Below, one piece after another: positions 28,008 to 37,607 of a stretch of DNA of 64,000 nucleotides. The notes under the pieces are model-generated. The model worked only from the letters and a program-made list of their open reading frames with translations, did no database searches and was not told the origin of the DNA. Position numbers and translations under genes: made by a program. The stretch covers positions 1,674,001 through 1,738,000 of the forward strand of contig NC_019908.1 of NCBI RefSeq assembly GCF_000325665.1, in the 5' to 3' direction. This DNA comes from Brachyspira pilosicoli P43/6/78. GTDB taxonomy: Bacteria > Spirochaetota > Brachyspiria > Brachyspirales > Brachyspiraceae. How positions within the stretch are numbered: the stretch's first letter is position 1; the number at the start of each line of letters is the position of its first letter.

Positions 28008-29191
28008 ATGAAAAAAATTGGTTTGCTGCCTAGAATTATCATTGGTATAATTCTAGGTATTTTAGTAGGCATGTATCTTCCTGGTCCTGTAGTAAGAATA
28101 TTTGTAACTTTCAGTTCTATATTTAGTTTATTTTTAAACTTTATTATACCTCTTATGATAGTTGCTTTTATAGGATACGGTATTGCTAGCCTTACAGAGG
28201 GTGCTTCAAAACTTATTGGAATTACTGTAGCTATATCTTATGGTTCTACATTATTAGCTGGAAGTATCGCTTTTTTAGTAGCTTCAAATCTCTTCCCTAC
28301 TCTTTTGGGTTCTGCTGCTTTAAGCAGTGTAAAAATAGAGTCTGGTTTAGACAGCTACTTTACTATACCTCTTAAACCATTATTTGATGTTACATCTGCT
28401 GTAGTATTTGCATTTATACTTGGTATTGGTATTACAATGCTAAGACCTAAGAAACAAGGTGAGGAATTATTTTCTATAGTAAGAGACTCTGAAGAGGTTA
28501 TACAGGCTGTTCTTAAAAATATAATAATACCTTTATTGCCTATACACATTTTAGGTACTTTTGCTAATTTAGCTTATGCAGGAAGCATACAGCATATACT
28601 TGTAATATTTGGTAAAGTATTTGCTGTTGTTATTACTTTACATATACTTTATATCACTGCTTTATTTATAATATCTGGAATTATAGGAAAAAATCTCCTT
28701 TAATGCTTATAAAAAACCAAATTCCGCCTTATTTTACTGCTGTAGGTACTCAAAGTAGTGCTGCTACTATACCTGTTAGCTTGATAGCTGCTGAAAAAAA
28801 TGGTGTTAGCGAACAAATTAGAAATTTTGTTATACCGCTTTGTGCTACTATACACTTAGCTGGTTCTATGATTACTTTGACTTGCTGTTCTACTGCTGTT
28901 ATACTCATACTTGGTCAAAACCCAACTTATAGCTCAATACTTCCTTTCATACTTATGTTAGGTATTGCTATGGTTGCTGCTCCTGGTGCTCCTGGTGGTG
29001 CTGTTATGAGTGCTTTGCCTTTCTTCTATATGATTGGTATTACTGGAGAAGAGTTACAAGGTTTAATGATTGCTTTATACTTAACTCAAGACTCTTTCGG
29101 TACTGCTGCTAATGTATCTGGAGACAATGCTATAGCTGTATTTGTTGATTGGTTCTACAAGACTAAAATTAAAAAAGAGGCTGTTGCTTAA
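28008..29191 (+). CDS. Dicarboxylate/amino acid:cation symporter (DAACS), split by a frameshift
   Basis: Two frames together make one DAACS transporter of about 393 residues. The first (28008-28703) covers helices 1 to about 6; the second (to 29191) has the substrate hairpin motif GTQSSAATIPVSL, then CATIHLAGS, and APGAPGGAVM. Alignment by eye with the intact paralogue at 29566 (IVSKKNPARVFKHYGPAY against IIGKN-PLMLIKNQIPPY) shows that AATCTCCTTT (28693-28702) carries two extra bases. The second ATG overlaps the first stop as TAATG, so coupled translation of two halves is possible. DAACS members carry glutamate, aspartate, serine or dicarboxylates with Na+ or H+. Confidence 0.9.
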
Positions 29192-29217
29192 AATAAAATT
29201 ATTTATAATCAATTATG

Positions 29218-29254
29218 TAAAGGGTGGTTTCAAAGAGAAGCTGCCCTTTTTGTT
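29218..29254 (+). terminator. Intrinsic terminator after the first symporter gene
   Basis: AAAGGGTGGTTTC and GAAGCTGCCCTTT pair with G-U wobbles, followed by TTTGTTT. Confidence 0.7.
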
Positions 29255-29293
29255 TATATGAATTTCTTATATAATTAAAGTTTAGTTTTTTAA

Positions 29294-29500
29294 CGCACGG
29301 TAAACAATCACTTGTATATTATAAAAATTATATTGTTAATTTTATTATATTTTAAATTTAGCTTACCGTGCGATGAATTAAGTATAAATTTAAAAAACAA
29401 CTTGGGCGGGTGTGCTTTTTTAAATAAGTAACAAGATTAATAAAAACTGAATATTTTAAATAAGCATATGAATATAAAGGGCGGGGTTTTAAGAAAAATT
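29294..29500. repeat. Type C palindrome pair with type D GGGCGGG motifs
   Basis: CGCACGGTAA at 29294 and TTACCGTGCG at 29363-29372 are exact inverted copies about 60 A+T-rich bases apart. CTTGGGCGGGTG follows at 29401 and AAAGGGCGGGG near 29478. The same order of parts is seen at 52363-52812. The 29192-29565 gap holds this and two terminators. Confidence 0.7.
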
Positions 29501-29510
29501 TTTAATACAT

Positions 29511-29553
29511 AAAAAAAGAGGCCCAAATATTTATTTAAGCCCCTTTTATTTTA
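29511..29553 (-). terminator. Intrinsic terminator after the second symporter gene
   Basis: On the minus strand AAAAGGGGC, an A+T loop, and GCCTCTTTT are followed by TTT. One A-C mismatch in the stem. It can work in both directions. Confidence 0.75.
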
Positions 29554-29565
29554 TAAATTAATAAT

Positions 29566-30741
29566 TTAACTATTCTTTCTAAATATACCTTGAAGTATTA
29601 AAGCCAAAGCACCGTCTCCTGTAACATTACAAGCAGTACCAAAACTATCTTGTAAAGCAAATATAGCAAGTATCAAAGCAGTACCGTCATCATTAAAACC
29701 AAGTACAGATATAATAATACCCAAAGAAGCAACAACAGTACCTCCAGGAACACCAGGAGCACCTACAGCAAATATACCAAGTAATATTACAAATAAAATC
29801 ATAGTTCCAACAGGAGGCAAGCTTCCATATAGTATTTTAGATATAGTCATAACAAAGAAAGTTTCAGTTAATACAGAACCGCATAAGTGTATAGTTGAAC
29901 CCATTGGTATAGCAAAATCAACAATGTCTTTATCTAAAGCATCAGACTTGCTTGCACATTTTAATGCAACAGGTAAAGTAGCCGCAGATGACATAGTACC
30001 AACAGCAGTAAGATAAGCAGGTCCATAATGCTTAAATACTCTTGCAGGATTTTTCTTTGATACAATACCAGCTATAGTATATAATAATGTAAGCCATATA
30101 AAGTGTCCAACTATTGCTATAAGTATGATTATTAAGAATATTGGTATGCTTTTAATAACTGTACCCTCATAAGCTAAAGTAGCAAATGTGCTTCCAATAT
30201 AAAATGGCAATATAGGTACTACTACTGTATTTACCAAAAATAGTATTATATTATTAAGCTCATCTAATAAGTTTTCAAAATACTGAGATTTAGTTTTTAC
30301 AACTGCCACACCTCCGCATATTGCTAAAAATAATGCAGTAATTACTGGAAATACAGGGTTAATATCTAATTTAAATATTATCTCTGGCAACTCTTTTCCT
30401 CCTGCAACATTTGAAGCTATATTCAAATTAGGTATTATTGCATATCCTGCAACAGTAGAAAATAAAGCAGCTCCCACAGAAGAGAAATAAGCCAAAGCAA
30501 GCATCACTCCCAACATCTTATTAGCTTTATTACCCATTCTTGTTATAGCAGGAGCAATAAATCCTAATACTATTAAAGGTACCATAAACGATATCACTTG
30601 ATTAAGTACATATTTTATAGATTGTATTACATTGATTAAACCTTCATTAGAATATGTACCTATTAGAATTCCTACAACTATTCCTATAAACAGTTTTATC
30701 AGCAAATAGTCTTTTTTGCCTTTTTTGATAGACTCTTCCAT
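29566..30741 (-). CDS. Dicarboxylate/amino acid:cation symporter (DAACS)
   Basis: 391 residues and intact. Substrate hairpin GTMSSAATLPVALK lies near 245, then GSTIHLCGSVL and GAPGVPGGTVVASLG, followed by the Na+/substrate helix LQDSFGTACNVTGDGALAL. It is a clear paralogue of the gene at 28008, on the opposite strand and convergent with it, which suggests an old inverted duplication. The substrate is not decidable; the SSAATLP type is common among serine/threonine and dicarboxylate carriers. Confidence 0.92.
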   Translation of the reverse strand: MEESIKKGKKDYLLIKLFIGIVVGILIGTYSNEGLINVIQSIKYVLNQVISFMVPLIVLGFIAPAITRMGNKANKMLGVMLALAYFSSVGAALFSTVAGYAIIPNLNIASNVAGGKELPEIIFKLDINPVFPVITALFLAICGGVAVVKTKSQYFENLLDELNNIILFLVNTVVVPILPFYIGSTFATLAYEGTVIKSIPIFLIIILIAIVGHFIWLTLLYTIAGIVSKKNPARVFKHYGPAYLTAVGTMSSAATLPVALKCASKSDALDKDIVDFAIPMGSTIHLCGSVLTETFFVMTISKILYGSLPPVGTMILFVILLGIFAVGAPGVPGGTVVASLGIIISVLGFNDDGTALILAIFALQDSFGTACNVTGDGALALILQGIFRKNS

Positions 30742-30883
30742 AAATATTCTCCTAAAATAATTTCATACATATAAGTATAGTAATTTTTTCTTATATGTAT
30801 ATAAAAATTCATAAATAAATATATAAGATTTAATAAAAAATTATACGATATATTATAAATATGTTTATTTAAGGATATATTAT

Positions 30884-31318
30884 ATGTCGATTGTTTATGC
30901 ACTATTATCATCAATATTCGCTTCACTCACAGCAATACTAATAAAAATTGGTCTTAAAGATATTAATTCAAACCTAGCTACCGCAATAAGAACCATTATA
31001 ATATTATTCATGTCTTGGATAATAGTATTTTATACAAATAAAGTAAACTCTATAAATACATTAGAAACTCTAAAAAATATAAATAATAAAACTTTAATAT
31101 TCATAATACTTTCTGGTGTAGCAACAGGACTATCTTGGCTATTTTATTTCAAAGCACTTCAAATTGGAAATGTTAATAAAGTTATTGTAATAGATAAGCT
31201 CTCTATAGTTTTTACAATTATATTAGCAAGTTTATTTTTAAAAGAAGTTATATCATTAAAAATTATAATAGGTGTTATACTAATAGTAGCGGGTACATTG
31301 ATAATAAGCTTCTCTTAA
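30884..31318 (+). CDS. EamA-like (DMT superfamily) small transporter
   Basis: 144 residues with four to five membrane helices: SIVYALLSSIFASLTAILIK (2-21), then about 35-50, 70-90, 100-118 and 122-141 (LKIIIGVILIVAGTLIIS). The motif FYFKALQIGNVNKVIVIDKL is typical of single EamA units, which work as dimers. The substrate is unknown. It follows a divergent symporter by 142 bases. The DUF2157 gene follows after 85 bases. Confidence 0.82.
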   Translation: MSIVYALLSSIFASLTAILIKIGLKDINSNLATAIRTIIILFMSWIIVFYTNKVNSINTLETLKNINNKTLIFIILSGVATGLSWLFYFKALQIGNVNKVIVIDKLSIVFTIILASLFLKEVISLKIIIGVILIVAGTLIISFS

Positions 31319-31403
31319 TAATTATCATATAAATTATTAAATAACTGCTAATTTAAAAAAATTATAAATATGTTAAAATTAATGATAAAAATAATTATTA
31401 ATT

Positions 31404-32402
31404 ATGAGCAGTAAAGAAAGATTTATATTAAAAGAAATAAAAAAATGGTATAAAGATAGCCTCATATCTGAAGAACAATTAAAAACATTATCTTCAAAAT
31501 ATAGTAACAATATATATTTAAACTGGCAGCCTATAATAAAATCAATAATGATAACTGGAATAGTATTAGTTATGATTGGTTTTATAGCTTTTATTAGTTT
31601 TTATATATTCTCTCTTTATTTTATAGCATTTTTATTTACGCTTCTTTTTGTATCAGGATTTATAATTAATGAAGTAATGATAAGAAAAGAAATAAACCTT
31701 CCAAAGACTTCAGCTGTAATAATTGCATTATCTTCTATATTTTTAGCCTGCGACATATTTACAATTTATTATATAATATTTGGAAACAAACATAATTATA
31801 CAATACTATTTTTAATAACTATTATAATATTTTTTATCATAGCTTATATTAAAAAAAATTATATAGTGCTTTCAATAGCATTAGTATCAGCAATTACATG
31901 GTATGGTTTTGAAGGATTTGATTTTCCTTATATTGATTCTTATATTTTTAATATTAATAATTATATAAGAGTTATTTTAATGAGTACTGCCATATTTTTA
32001 TTAGGCATTACAGATGTTAATATAAAGATATTTGGAAATAAATATTATCTATTTTCAAAAATATTTTATAGTGTTGGAATATTATATTTAAACATTGTAT
32101 TAGCAATTATGAGTATATTCGGAACTTATGATACAGTGATATTATTTAAAGACAACAAAACAGAAACTATAACATACAGTATAATATTTTTAATCACAAA
32201 TATTATAATGCTTAGTTTGGGTATAAAAATAAAAAAGATGTCTATAATAAAATATTCTATATTTTTTATATTAGCTAATATGTATATAAGATATTTTGAA
32301 TATTTTTATTTATCTATGAACAGTTGGATATTTTTTATAATACTTGGGGTTATTACGATTTTAATAGGAATAGTGATAGAGCGAATAATACAAAACAGTT
32401 AG
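31404..32402 (+). CDS. DUF2157-like polytopic membrane protein
   Basis: 332 residues. The soluble start KERFILKEIKKWYKDSLISE (4-23), with the helix-turn EEQLKTLSSKY, is the DUF2157 signature; about nine membrane helices follow from residue 47. The function of the family is unknown. The C-terminus IIERIIQNS ends just before a repeat block. The start follows AATTATTAATT with no clear Shine-Dalgarno. Confidence 0.72.
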   Translation: MSSKERFILKEIKKWYKDSLISEEQLKTLSSKYSNNIYLNWQPIIKSIMITGIVLVMIGFIAFISFYIFSLYFIAFLFTLLFVSGFIINEVMIRKEINLPKTSAVIIALSSIFLACDIFTIYYIIFGNKHNYTILFLITIIIFFIIAYIKKNYIVLSIALVSAITWYGFEGFDFPYIDSYIFNINNYIRVILMSTAIFLLGITDVNIKIFGNKYYLFSKIFYSVGILYLNIVLAIMSIFGTYDTVILFKDNKTETITYSIIFLITNIIMLSLGIKIKKMSIIKYSIFFILANMYIRYFEYFYLSMNSWIFFIILGVITILIGIVIERIIQNS

Positions 32403-32462
32403 TAGCTTATATTAAGTATTTTTAATATATTTATAAACGGCTATATTTTATTATTTTTTATT

Positions 32463-32655
32463 GTTCTTTTTCCCGCGTACGAGCTGTACCACCTTGCCGC
32501 ACAACAATGCTTTGTTTTAATTATAACCTTTCAGGCGTGCGGGGGAGTGCATTTTAATGTACAATTAAATTATAAAATAAAAATGCAGTTCTTTTGCTTC
32601 TTTTATATCAATAAAAGAAGTGGGAGGTCGGGGGCTAGTCCCCGAAATTAACAAA
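32463..32655. repeat. Type E repeat, copy 2, joined to a type B element
   Basis: CCCGCGTACGAGCTGTACC, CACCTTGCCGCAC, a variable A+T part, GCGTGCGGGGGAGTGCATTT and TAATGTACAATTAAAT match the copies at 8581 and 34567. At the shared AAAAATGCAG junction it continues into a type B hairpin (TTCTTTTGCTTCTTTTA, AAAAGAAG) and GGGGGCTAGTCCCC. It occupies most of the gap between 32402 and 32688. Confidence 0.75.
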
Positions 32656-32687
32656 ACATAAAAACTAAATTTTAATAAGCTTAAAAA

Positions 32688-33110
32688 TTATTTTTTTACT
32701 AAATTCAAAATTTCTAATATAGTGTAAAAATGACTATCATAGTTAAATGTAAAAGGCTCTCTATATGGAAAATCATTCATAAACCTAAAAATATACACAC
32801 CTATAAAAATAATTATTAAACAAGTTATTAAAAAATTATTATTATATATACTATCAAATATTTTTATTTTTTTTCTAAAAGCTATTATAACAAATAAAAA
32901 TGCAGGCAAAGGAAACAGAGGGTGATATTTTAATGCATTTTTAAAATCTAAATTAAGTGCATGTATATAAGCTCTTGTCATGCCGCAGCTTGGACATGGA
33001 AAACCAGTAGTTGCTCTAAATAAGCACAAATTTTCTACAGGCAAATTTTTATTAAAATTAACACAAAATATTAAAACTAATAATATACAAAATTTTAAAA
33101 ATCTATCCAT
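32688..33110 (-). CDS. DUF2752 membrane protein
   Basis: 140 residues from the ATG at 33110 (MDRFLKFCILLVLIFCV); the frame is open further up but that part overlaps batA. The DUF2752 core is clear: CLFRATTGFPCPSCGMTRAY near 34-53, then ALNLDFKNALKYHPLF and two more helices. The PCPSCGMTR motif suggests a metal or redox role, unproven. The ATG overlaps the batA stop as TAATG, so the two are translationally coupled. Confidence 0.85.
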   Translation of the reverse strand: MDRFLKFCILLVLIFCVNFNKNLPVENLCLFRATTGFPCPSCGMTRAYIHALNLDFKNALKYHPLFPLPAFLFVIIAFRKKIKIFDSIYNNNFLITCLIIIFIGVYIFRFMNDFPYREPFTFNYDSHFYTILEILNLVKK

Positions 33111-34096
33111 TATGGTACAATCAAAAATCTTGTAGAAGATAATATAATACTTAATGCAATACATATTAAAGCTATTATAATAAAAGGCTTATATAATTCA
33201 TTGTACTGAATAAGATTATCATCTGTAATTGGCTTTTTTTCTAATCTGTCTATTGTATTATAAACATTATCTAATGCAGAACTTGTTTTGGCATTGAAAT
33301 ATTTTCCGCCTGTTATACTTGCTATTTCAATTAATGCTTTTTCATTAAGTGTAAAATCTGCTCTAATTCTTCTTTTGCCATAATTAGGGTCTGTATATGT
33401 TACCCAAGCATGACTTCCAGCAGCATCACCAATACCTATTGTATAAATTTTAATATTAAAATTGGAAGCTATCTCTGAAGCAAGTTTAGGGTCTATCTCT
33501 CCAGAATTATTTTCTCCGTCTGTAAGAAGTATTATCACTTTTTCAGCATCATCTTTTACACTTCTAAGCATATCAACCGCAGTAGCAATGCCAAGACCAA
33601 TAGAAGTAGAACCCTCTTCATCAATTTTTATATTGCCGATTTCTTTTTCTAATGAAGTATAATCAAAAGTAGAAGGCGAAAGCACAGAAGCCCTTAATGC
33701 AAAAGCAACTAAACTTATTTTATCGAAATTTCTTTTTTTTATAAAATCAGCCATAGTCTTTTTTGAAGCCTCAAGCCTTGTAGGAAGCATATCCTCGGCC
33801 ATCATAGAAGGAGATATATCAACCACCATAGATATATATATACCCTCTCCATTAATATTAGCACTGCTGTCTACCGTAGCAGGACGAGCTAAGCCTATTA
33901 TTGAAAAAGTTAATCCTAGCATTAAAAGTATAAACGGTATATCTTTAGCATAATACTTTGACTTTAAAGTATGAGCCATACTTACACGCGGGTGCTTTAC
34001 AGAATAGAGATGATTTTTTCTAGTTTTTATATATATAAAAGTGATAATAGGTACAATCAATAATAATAATAAAAATTGCGGATTAACAAACAACAT
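33110..34096 (-). CDS. batA: BatA-like von Willebrand factor A protein
   Basis: 328 residues: N-terminal helices (3-25 and 53-70), a VWA domain with the MIDAS motif DISPSM near 92-97, the second MIDAS Thr/Asp in LLTDGENN near 190, and a C-terminal membrane helix (about 303-322). This is the layout of BatA from Bacteroides/Leptospira aerotolerance operons. The usual partners (moxR, DUF58, batB, batC) are absent here; only the coupled DUF2752 gene follows. The name is therefore by architecture and not by operon. Confidence 0.8.
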   Translation of the reverse strand: MLFVNPQFLLLLLIVPIITFIYIKTRKNHLYSVKHPRVSMAHTLKSKYYAKDIPFILLMLGLTFSIIGLARPATVDSSANINGEGIYISMVVDISPSMMAEDMLPTRLEASKKTMADFIKKRNFDKISLVAFALRASVLSPSTFDYTSLEKEIGNIKIDEEGSTSIGLGIATAVDMLRSVKDDAEKVIILLTDGENNSGEIDPKLASEIASNFNIKIYTIGIGDAAGSHAWVTYTDPNYGKRRIRADFTLNEKALIEIASITGGKYFNAKTSSALDNVYNTIDRLEKKPITDDNLIQYNELYKPFIIIALICIALSIILSSTRFLIVP

Positions 34097-34164
34097 TAAG
34101 CACTTCCATTTTTAATATTTCAATTATTATATATTAGAATGTATAATAAATCTATATGATTTTT

Positions 34165-34365
34165 TTAGGAATTAGCTTTGTATAGAAAACCTGTTACTAT
34201 TGTTATGATTCCTATTAGCATAGTAAAAGGAGCAAGGAAACCCAATATACCTTCAGGATTTTTGCCTACTAATGCTATTAGAAGGAAACTGAAAGCAAAA
34301 ATTATAAGACCTATAACTAGTATAATAATATTTTTTTTAGAAAGTTTATCTTGATTATTTACCAT
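34165..34365 (-). CDS. Small two-helix membrane protein
   Basis: 66 residues from the ATG at 34365 (MVNNQDKLSKKNIIILVIGL). Two membrane helices (about 13-34 and 42-62) are joined by the short loop GKNPEGILG. The frame is open upstream through tRNA-Leu, but that stretch is tRNA and not coding. It lies 38 bases downstream of the tRNA and is probably read from the tRNA promoter. No family recognised. Confidence 0.6.
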   Translation of the reverse strand: MVNNQDKLSKKNIIILVIGLIIFAFSFLLIALVGKNPEGILGFLAPFTMLIGIITIVTGFLYKANS

Positions 34366-34403
34366 AAAAATTATTAATGAGTTTCTCGAGTTATTTGGTA
34401 TTT

Positions 34404-34488
34404 TGCTCGGAGCCGGAATCGAACCGGCACGGTCGCAAGGACCAGCAGATTTTAAATCTGCTATGTCTACCAATTCCATCATCCGAGC
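34404..34488 (-). tRNA. tRNA-Leu (anticodon UAA)
   Basis: 85 bases. Acceptor GCTCGGA/TCCGAGC, discriminator A, anticodon stem GCAGA/TCTGC around TTTAAAA (anticodon TAA), long variable arm TGGTCCTTGCGACC and T arm GCCGGTTCGATTCCGGC. CCA is not encoded. Confidence 0.95.
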
Positions 34489-34500
34489 TAGTTGCTAAGT

Positions 34501-34529
34501 ATTATAGCATAACACAAAAAAAAATGCAA
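34501..34529 (-). promoter_or_regulatory. Promoter of tRNA-Leu(UAA)
   Basis: TTGCAT (34529-34524), 17-base spacer and TATAAT (34506-34501) on the minus strand, 12 bases before the mature tRNA. Confidence 0.7.
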
Positions 34530-34566
34530 ATTTATTTTTGTATTTTTATAGCTAAACAATTATATT

Positions 34567-34860
34567 TTGTACGAGCTGTACCACCTTTCCGCACGGTAAT
34601 GCTATGCTTTAATTATAACTTCTTAAACGTGCTGGGGAGTACTTTTTAATGTATAATTAAATTATCAAATTTATCATAAAAATGCAGCTATTCGCAAGCG
34701 TATCCAAATGATATAAAATTATTTTATACCAATACCATAGGACTTCCTTAAGTCGTACTGAAGTCCTCCATTTGGTTGCTGTGCAGGATTAGTCAAAAGT
34801 TTTCGCCATTCTGGCACGCTTTGCGAAAATGCAAGTATTATAACTAATATCTTAGAAATA
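34567..34860. repeat. Type E repeat, copy 3, with appended variable modules
   Basis: GTACGAGCTGTACCACCTT, TCCGCACGGTAATGC, ACGTGCTGGGGAGTACTTTT and AATGTATAATTAAAT match the other type E copies. After AAAAATGCAG it continues with CTATTCGCAAGCGTATCC as in copy 1, then with short G+C pieces (GACTTCCTTAAGTCGTACTG, GAAGTCCTCCATTTGG) and AAAGTTTTCGCCATTCTGGC up to 34830. It fills most of the 34489-34963 gap. Confidence 0.7.
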
Positions 34861-34910
34861 TTTATCAATATTATTATTAACTTTTATATAATGCATAATT
34901 TAATATAATA

Positions 34911-34946
34911 AAAAAGGGAATGTTTATTAACACTCCCTTTCATTAT
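34911..34946 (-). terminator. Intrinsic terminator after the GH57 gene
   Basis: AAAGGGA-TGTT and AACA-TCCCTTT form a stem with one internal mismatch and a TATT loop, flanked by A and T runs on both sides, so it can act in both directions. Confidence 0.75.
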
Positions 34947-34963
34947 TTCTATATCTAATTTTA

Positions 34964-36553
34964 TTAACTGTATATTCTGAAATCCATCTCTGGGAATATA
35001 TCATCACGCCATTCTAATTTACTGAGCCACTCTTCATTTAAATCTCTGTTTTTTATAGCGTAATAGAGGTCGGTAAATCTCTTTATATATAATTTTGTAG
35101 TATTAACAGCATAATCAACCATAGTGCCTGTATGCATAATGAAAGCCCAGTCACTGCTTTGTGCCAATAACAATTCACGTGCAGCCTGATTCAATGCTCT
35201 CTCATAAAGACCTGTTTCATTATAATAATCATGAGCAAGCTCTATCATACGTTCTGCAGCTTTATGTAAATGTCTGTAAATCCAGCCATTAGTACCGTTA
35301 AGCCAAACTTCACCATAGCCATTAGCTCCCCAGCTAGACATTGAAGGCATAGATATTTGATTTATTGGGTGTCTTTCTAAATATTCTTTTGGTGTGATTG
35401 TCTCTATAGTATTTTGGTCATGATGAATCTTTCTCATTAAGAACTCTATAAACATAGGTCCTTCATACCACCAGTGTCCGAATAACTCAGCATCATAAGG
35501 TGATACTACTATAGGAGGTCTGTCGTCCATCACTGAAGCTAAATACTCTATTTGCTTTTCTCTGTTAAACATAAAATTACCAGAATGCTCACCTGCAGCC
35601 TCCATAGCCCATTCTGGATTATAAGGCTCTTTAGCACAATCTTTACCAGTAATTCTATAATATTTTATGCCTGTATTTTTTCTAAGACCATTGCTTTGTA
35701 TAAACTCTTTTATATATTCAAAAGGCAAATCATATCCAATGTCTCTGTAAAACTCTCTATATCTTGGATCACCTGGATAACCAACTTCAGCACTCCAAAC
35801 GCTTCTAGAACTCTCAATATCACGTCCGAAAGCAGCAACTCTACTCTCTCTAGAACAATATAAAGGAGCATAAACACCATATTTTGGCACTCTGTCGGCA
35901 TACATTATACCATGTGTATCAACAAAGAAATATTTAATTCCGTTGTTTGCAAGATGTTTTTCAAGTCCTGGGAAAAATCCGCATTCTCCAAGCCATATGC
36001 CTGTAGGTTTTCTTCCTAAATGCTTCTCATGAGTTTTTACAGCCATTTTTAACTGTGCTTCTATTGCTTTAGGATATTCCTGCATAAATGGGAAAAAGCC
36101 ATGCGTAGCTCCGCAAGTTATTATCTCTAAATTTCCTCTCTCCAAGAAATACCTAAAACCATTAAGCAAGTTTTTATTATACTTATAAACAAATATATCT
36201 CTTATCTTTATAAACTTATCTCTATAAAACTCAGCAGTATGATGAAAATTAGGGTCTAATGAAGTTCTTTCAACTTCCATCTCTGCTAGTTTTATCAATT
36301 TTTCTATATAATTAACATATCTATTTTGAAGAAGCTCATTTGCAAGCATATTCATAAGAGGAGGCGTTACGCTCATAGTGATTTTGAAATTTATTCCATC
36401 ATTAACCATTCTATCATAAGCGTCAAGAAGAGGTATATATGTTTCTGTAATAGCCTCGTATAACCATTCTTCCTCTAAAAAGTTTTCATGCTCTGGGTGT
36501 CTGACATAAGGGAGATGAGCATGAAGCACTAAAGCTAAATAGCCTTTTGACAT
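34964..36553 (-). CDS. Glycoside hydrolase family 57 protein (1,4-alpha-glucan branching type)
   Basis: 529 residues. The N-terminus YLALVLHAHLPYVRHPEH is the GH57 start (HAHLPY). The nucleophile region GIWLGECGFFPGLE is near 183-196 and the second acidic residue lies in SPYDAELFGHWWYEGP near 352-367; SWGANGYGEVWLNG follows. Length and motifs fit the GH57 branching enzyme group, which introduces alpha-1,6 bonds in glycogen. No other glycogen gene lies in the window. Related 4-alpha-glucanotransferases cannot be fully excluded. Confidence 0.88.
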   Translation of the reverse strand: MSKGYLALVLHAHLPYVRHPEHENFLEEEWLYEAITETYIPLLDAYDRMVNDGINFKITMSVTPPLMNMLANELLQNRYVNYIEKLIKLAEMEVERTSLDPNFHHTAEFYRDKFIKIRDIFVYKYNKNLLNGFRYFLERGNLEIITCGATHGFFPFMQEYPKAIEAQLKMAVKTHEKHLGRKPTGIWLGECGFFPGLEKHLANNGIKYFFVDTHGIMYADRVPKYGVYAPLYCSRESRVAAFGRDIESSRSVWSAEVGYPGDPRYREFYRDIGYDLPFEYIKEFIQSNGLRKNTGIKYYRITGKDCAKEPYNPEWAMEAAGEHSGNFMFNREKQIEYLASVMDDRPPIVVSPYDAELFGHWWYEGPMFIEFLMRKIHHDQNTIETITPKEYLERHPINQISMPSMSSWGANGYGEVWLNGTNGWIYRHLHKAAERMIELAHDYYNETGLYERALNQAARELLLAQSSDWAFIMHTGTMVDYAVNTTKLYIKRFTDLYYAIKNRDLNEEWLSKLEWRDDIFPEMDFRIYS

Positions 36554-36789
36554 AAAACATTCCTTAATATATTTTATTTTTTCTATAATAATATTATATA
36601 AAATTATATTCTGAAAATCAAGACTAATACTATATTAAAAAAATCAAATTTTCATATAAAATAACTATTTATAAAATAATGATTTTTTAAAAAAATACAA
36701 CTTTTAAATCTATTATATTAATAAACTTGAAAAAAATATTTTTGCCTGTAAAATATAAAAAATATAAAAATTAAGGAATGTGAAATAAT

Positions 36790-37524
36790 ATGGATATTTT
36801 CTCTTTTACAAATAAATCTAACAATAATAAAACAAATACTGATACTATACTTTTTAACAGCGAAGCAATACTTGGAAGACCATTAATAATAAATGAACAA
36901 AACAATTACAGTCATTTTATAAACTCTATGGAAGGCACTTGTATATCATTAGTTGCTGATGGTTTGGGAGATACTTTTGCTTCAAAGCTTGCTATAGATG
37001 TTTTTAATGAGAACTTTTTGGATTTAGTAGAACTTGTTGGAGAGCAAGAAGTGATAAACTGGATAATGCATAACTTCATCAAATTAGAAGTTAATGCTGC
37101 TAGAGAATCTGCTGATGATGTTCAAAAATCTATGGCAGGTGCTTCTATTGCGGGAGTATTATATCATAAGTTTGCTGGTGTATTTGTGTTTCATGCGGGG
37201 GACGCTAAAGTGTTTTGCATAGACAAAAATAAGGCTACTCAAATAACAAGAGACCATGTTAATGGATATGCACTTGAAAACTGTGCTTGTGCAGGCGGAG
37301 GACACTACATTACAATAGAAGGCTCTAGAAGAAACAAAAGTCAAAACTATTTTATTGCTACTAATTCTATGTGTGAGGCTATAGCATCTAATTTTAGCTC
37401 ATTAGAAGAGGGTGTTTACAATATAATGAGTTTATCCACAGAAGAGGCTATAAACAAATTAAAAGCCATTAACAGCAATGACAATATAACAGCCTTTGGA
37501 TTAAAAAACCTTTATAGTATTTAA
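36790..37524 (+). CDS. PP2C-type protein serine phosphatase
   Basis: 244 residues with the PP2C/SpoIIE metal motifs in order: SLVADGLGD near 55-63 (Asp), AGASIAGVLYHKF near 117-129, FHAGDAKVF near 135-143 (Asp) and SNDNITAFGL near 230-239 (Asp-Asn). In partner-switching systems such phosphatases remove phosphate from an anti-sigma antagonist. The next gene, 83 bases on, is an RsbW-like kinase, which supports that role. No STAS antagonist or sigma factor gene is adjacent. Confidence 0.82.
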   Translation: MDIFSFTNKSNNNKTNTDTILFNSEAILGRPLIINEQNNYSHFINSMEGTCISLVADGLGDTFASKLAIDVFNENFLDLVELVGEQEVINWIMHNFIKLEVNAARESADDVQKSMAGASIAGVLYHKFAGVFVFHAGDAKVFCIDKNKATQITRDHVNGYALENCACAGGGHYITIEGSRRNKSQNYFIATNSMCEAIASNFSSLEEGVYNIMSLSTEEAINKLKAINSNDNITAFGLKNLYSI

Positions 37525-37607
37525 TAATTTGTATATAAAATCTTGACAATGCATATTATTTAACTATACTTTATTTATATCGTATAAAAAATACTATATA
37601 CAATAAT

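Noticed and set aside
33110-33164. Upstream start of the DUF2752 gene (MYCIKYYII...)
   Set aside because: It would overlap batA by 55 bases; the TAATG start gives the normal membrane N-terminus.
34366-34482. Longer start for the small membrane protein
   Set aside because: The extra 39 codons are the tRNA-Leu(UAA) gene read as protein.
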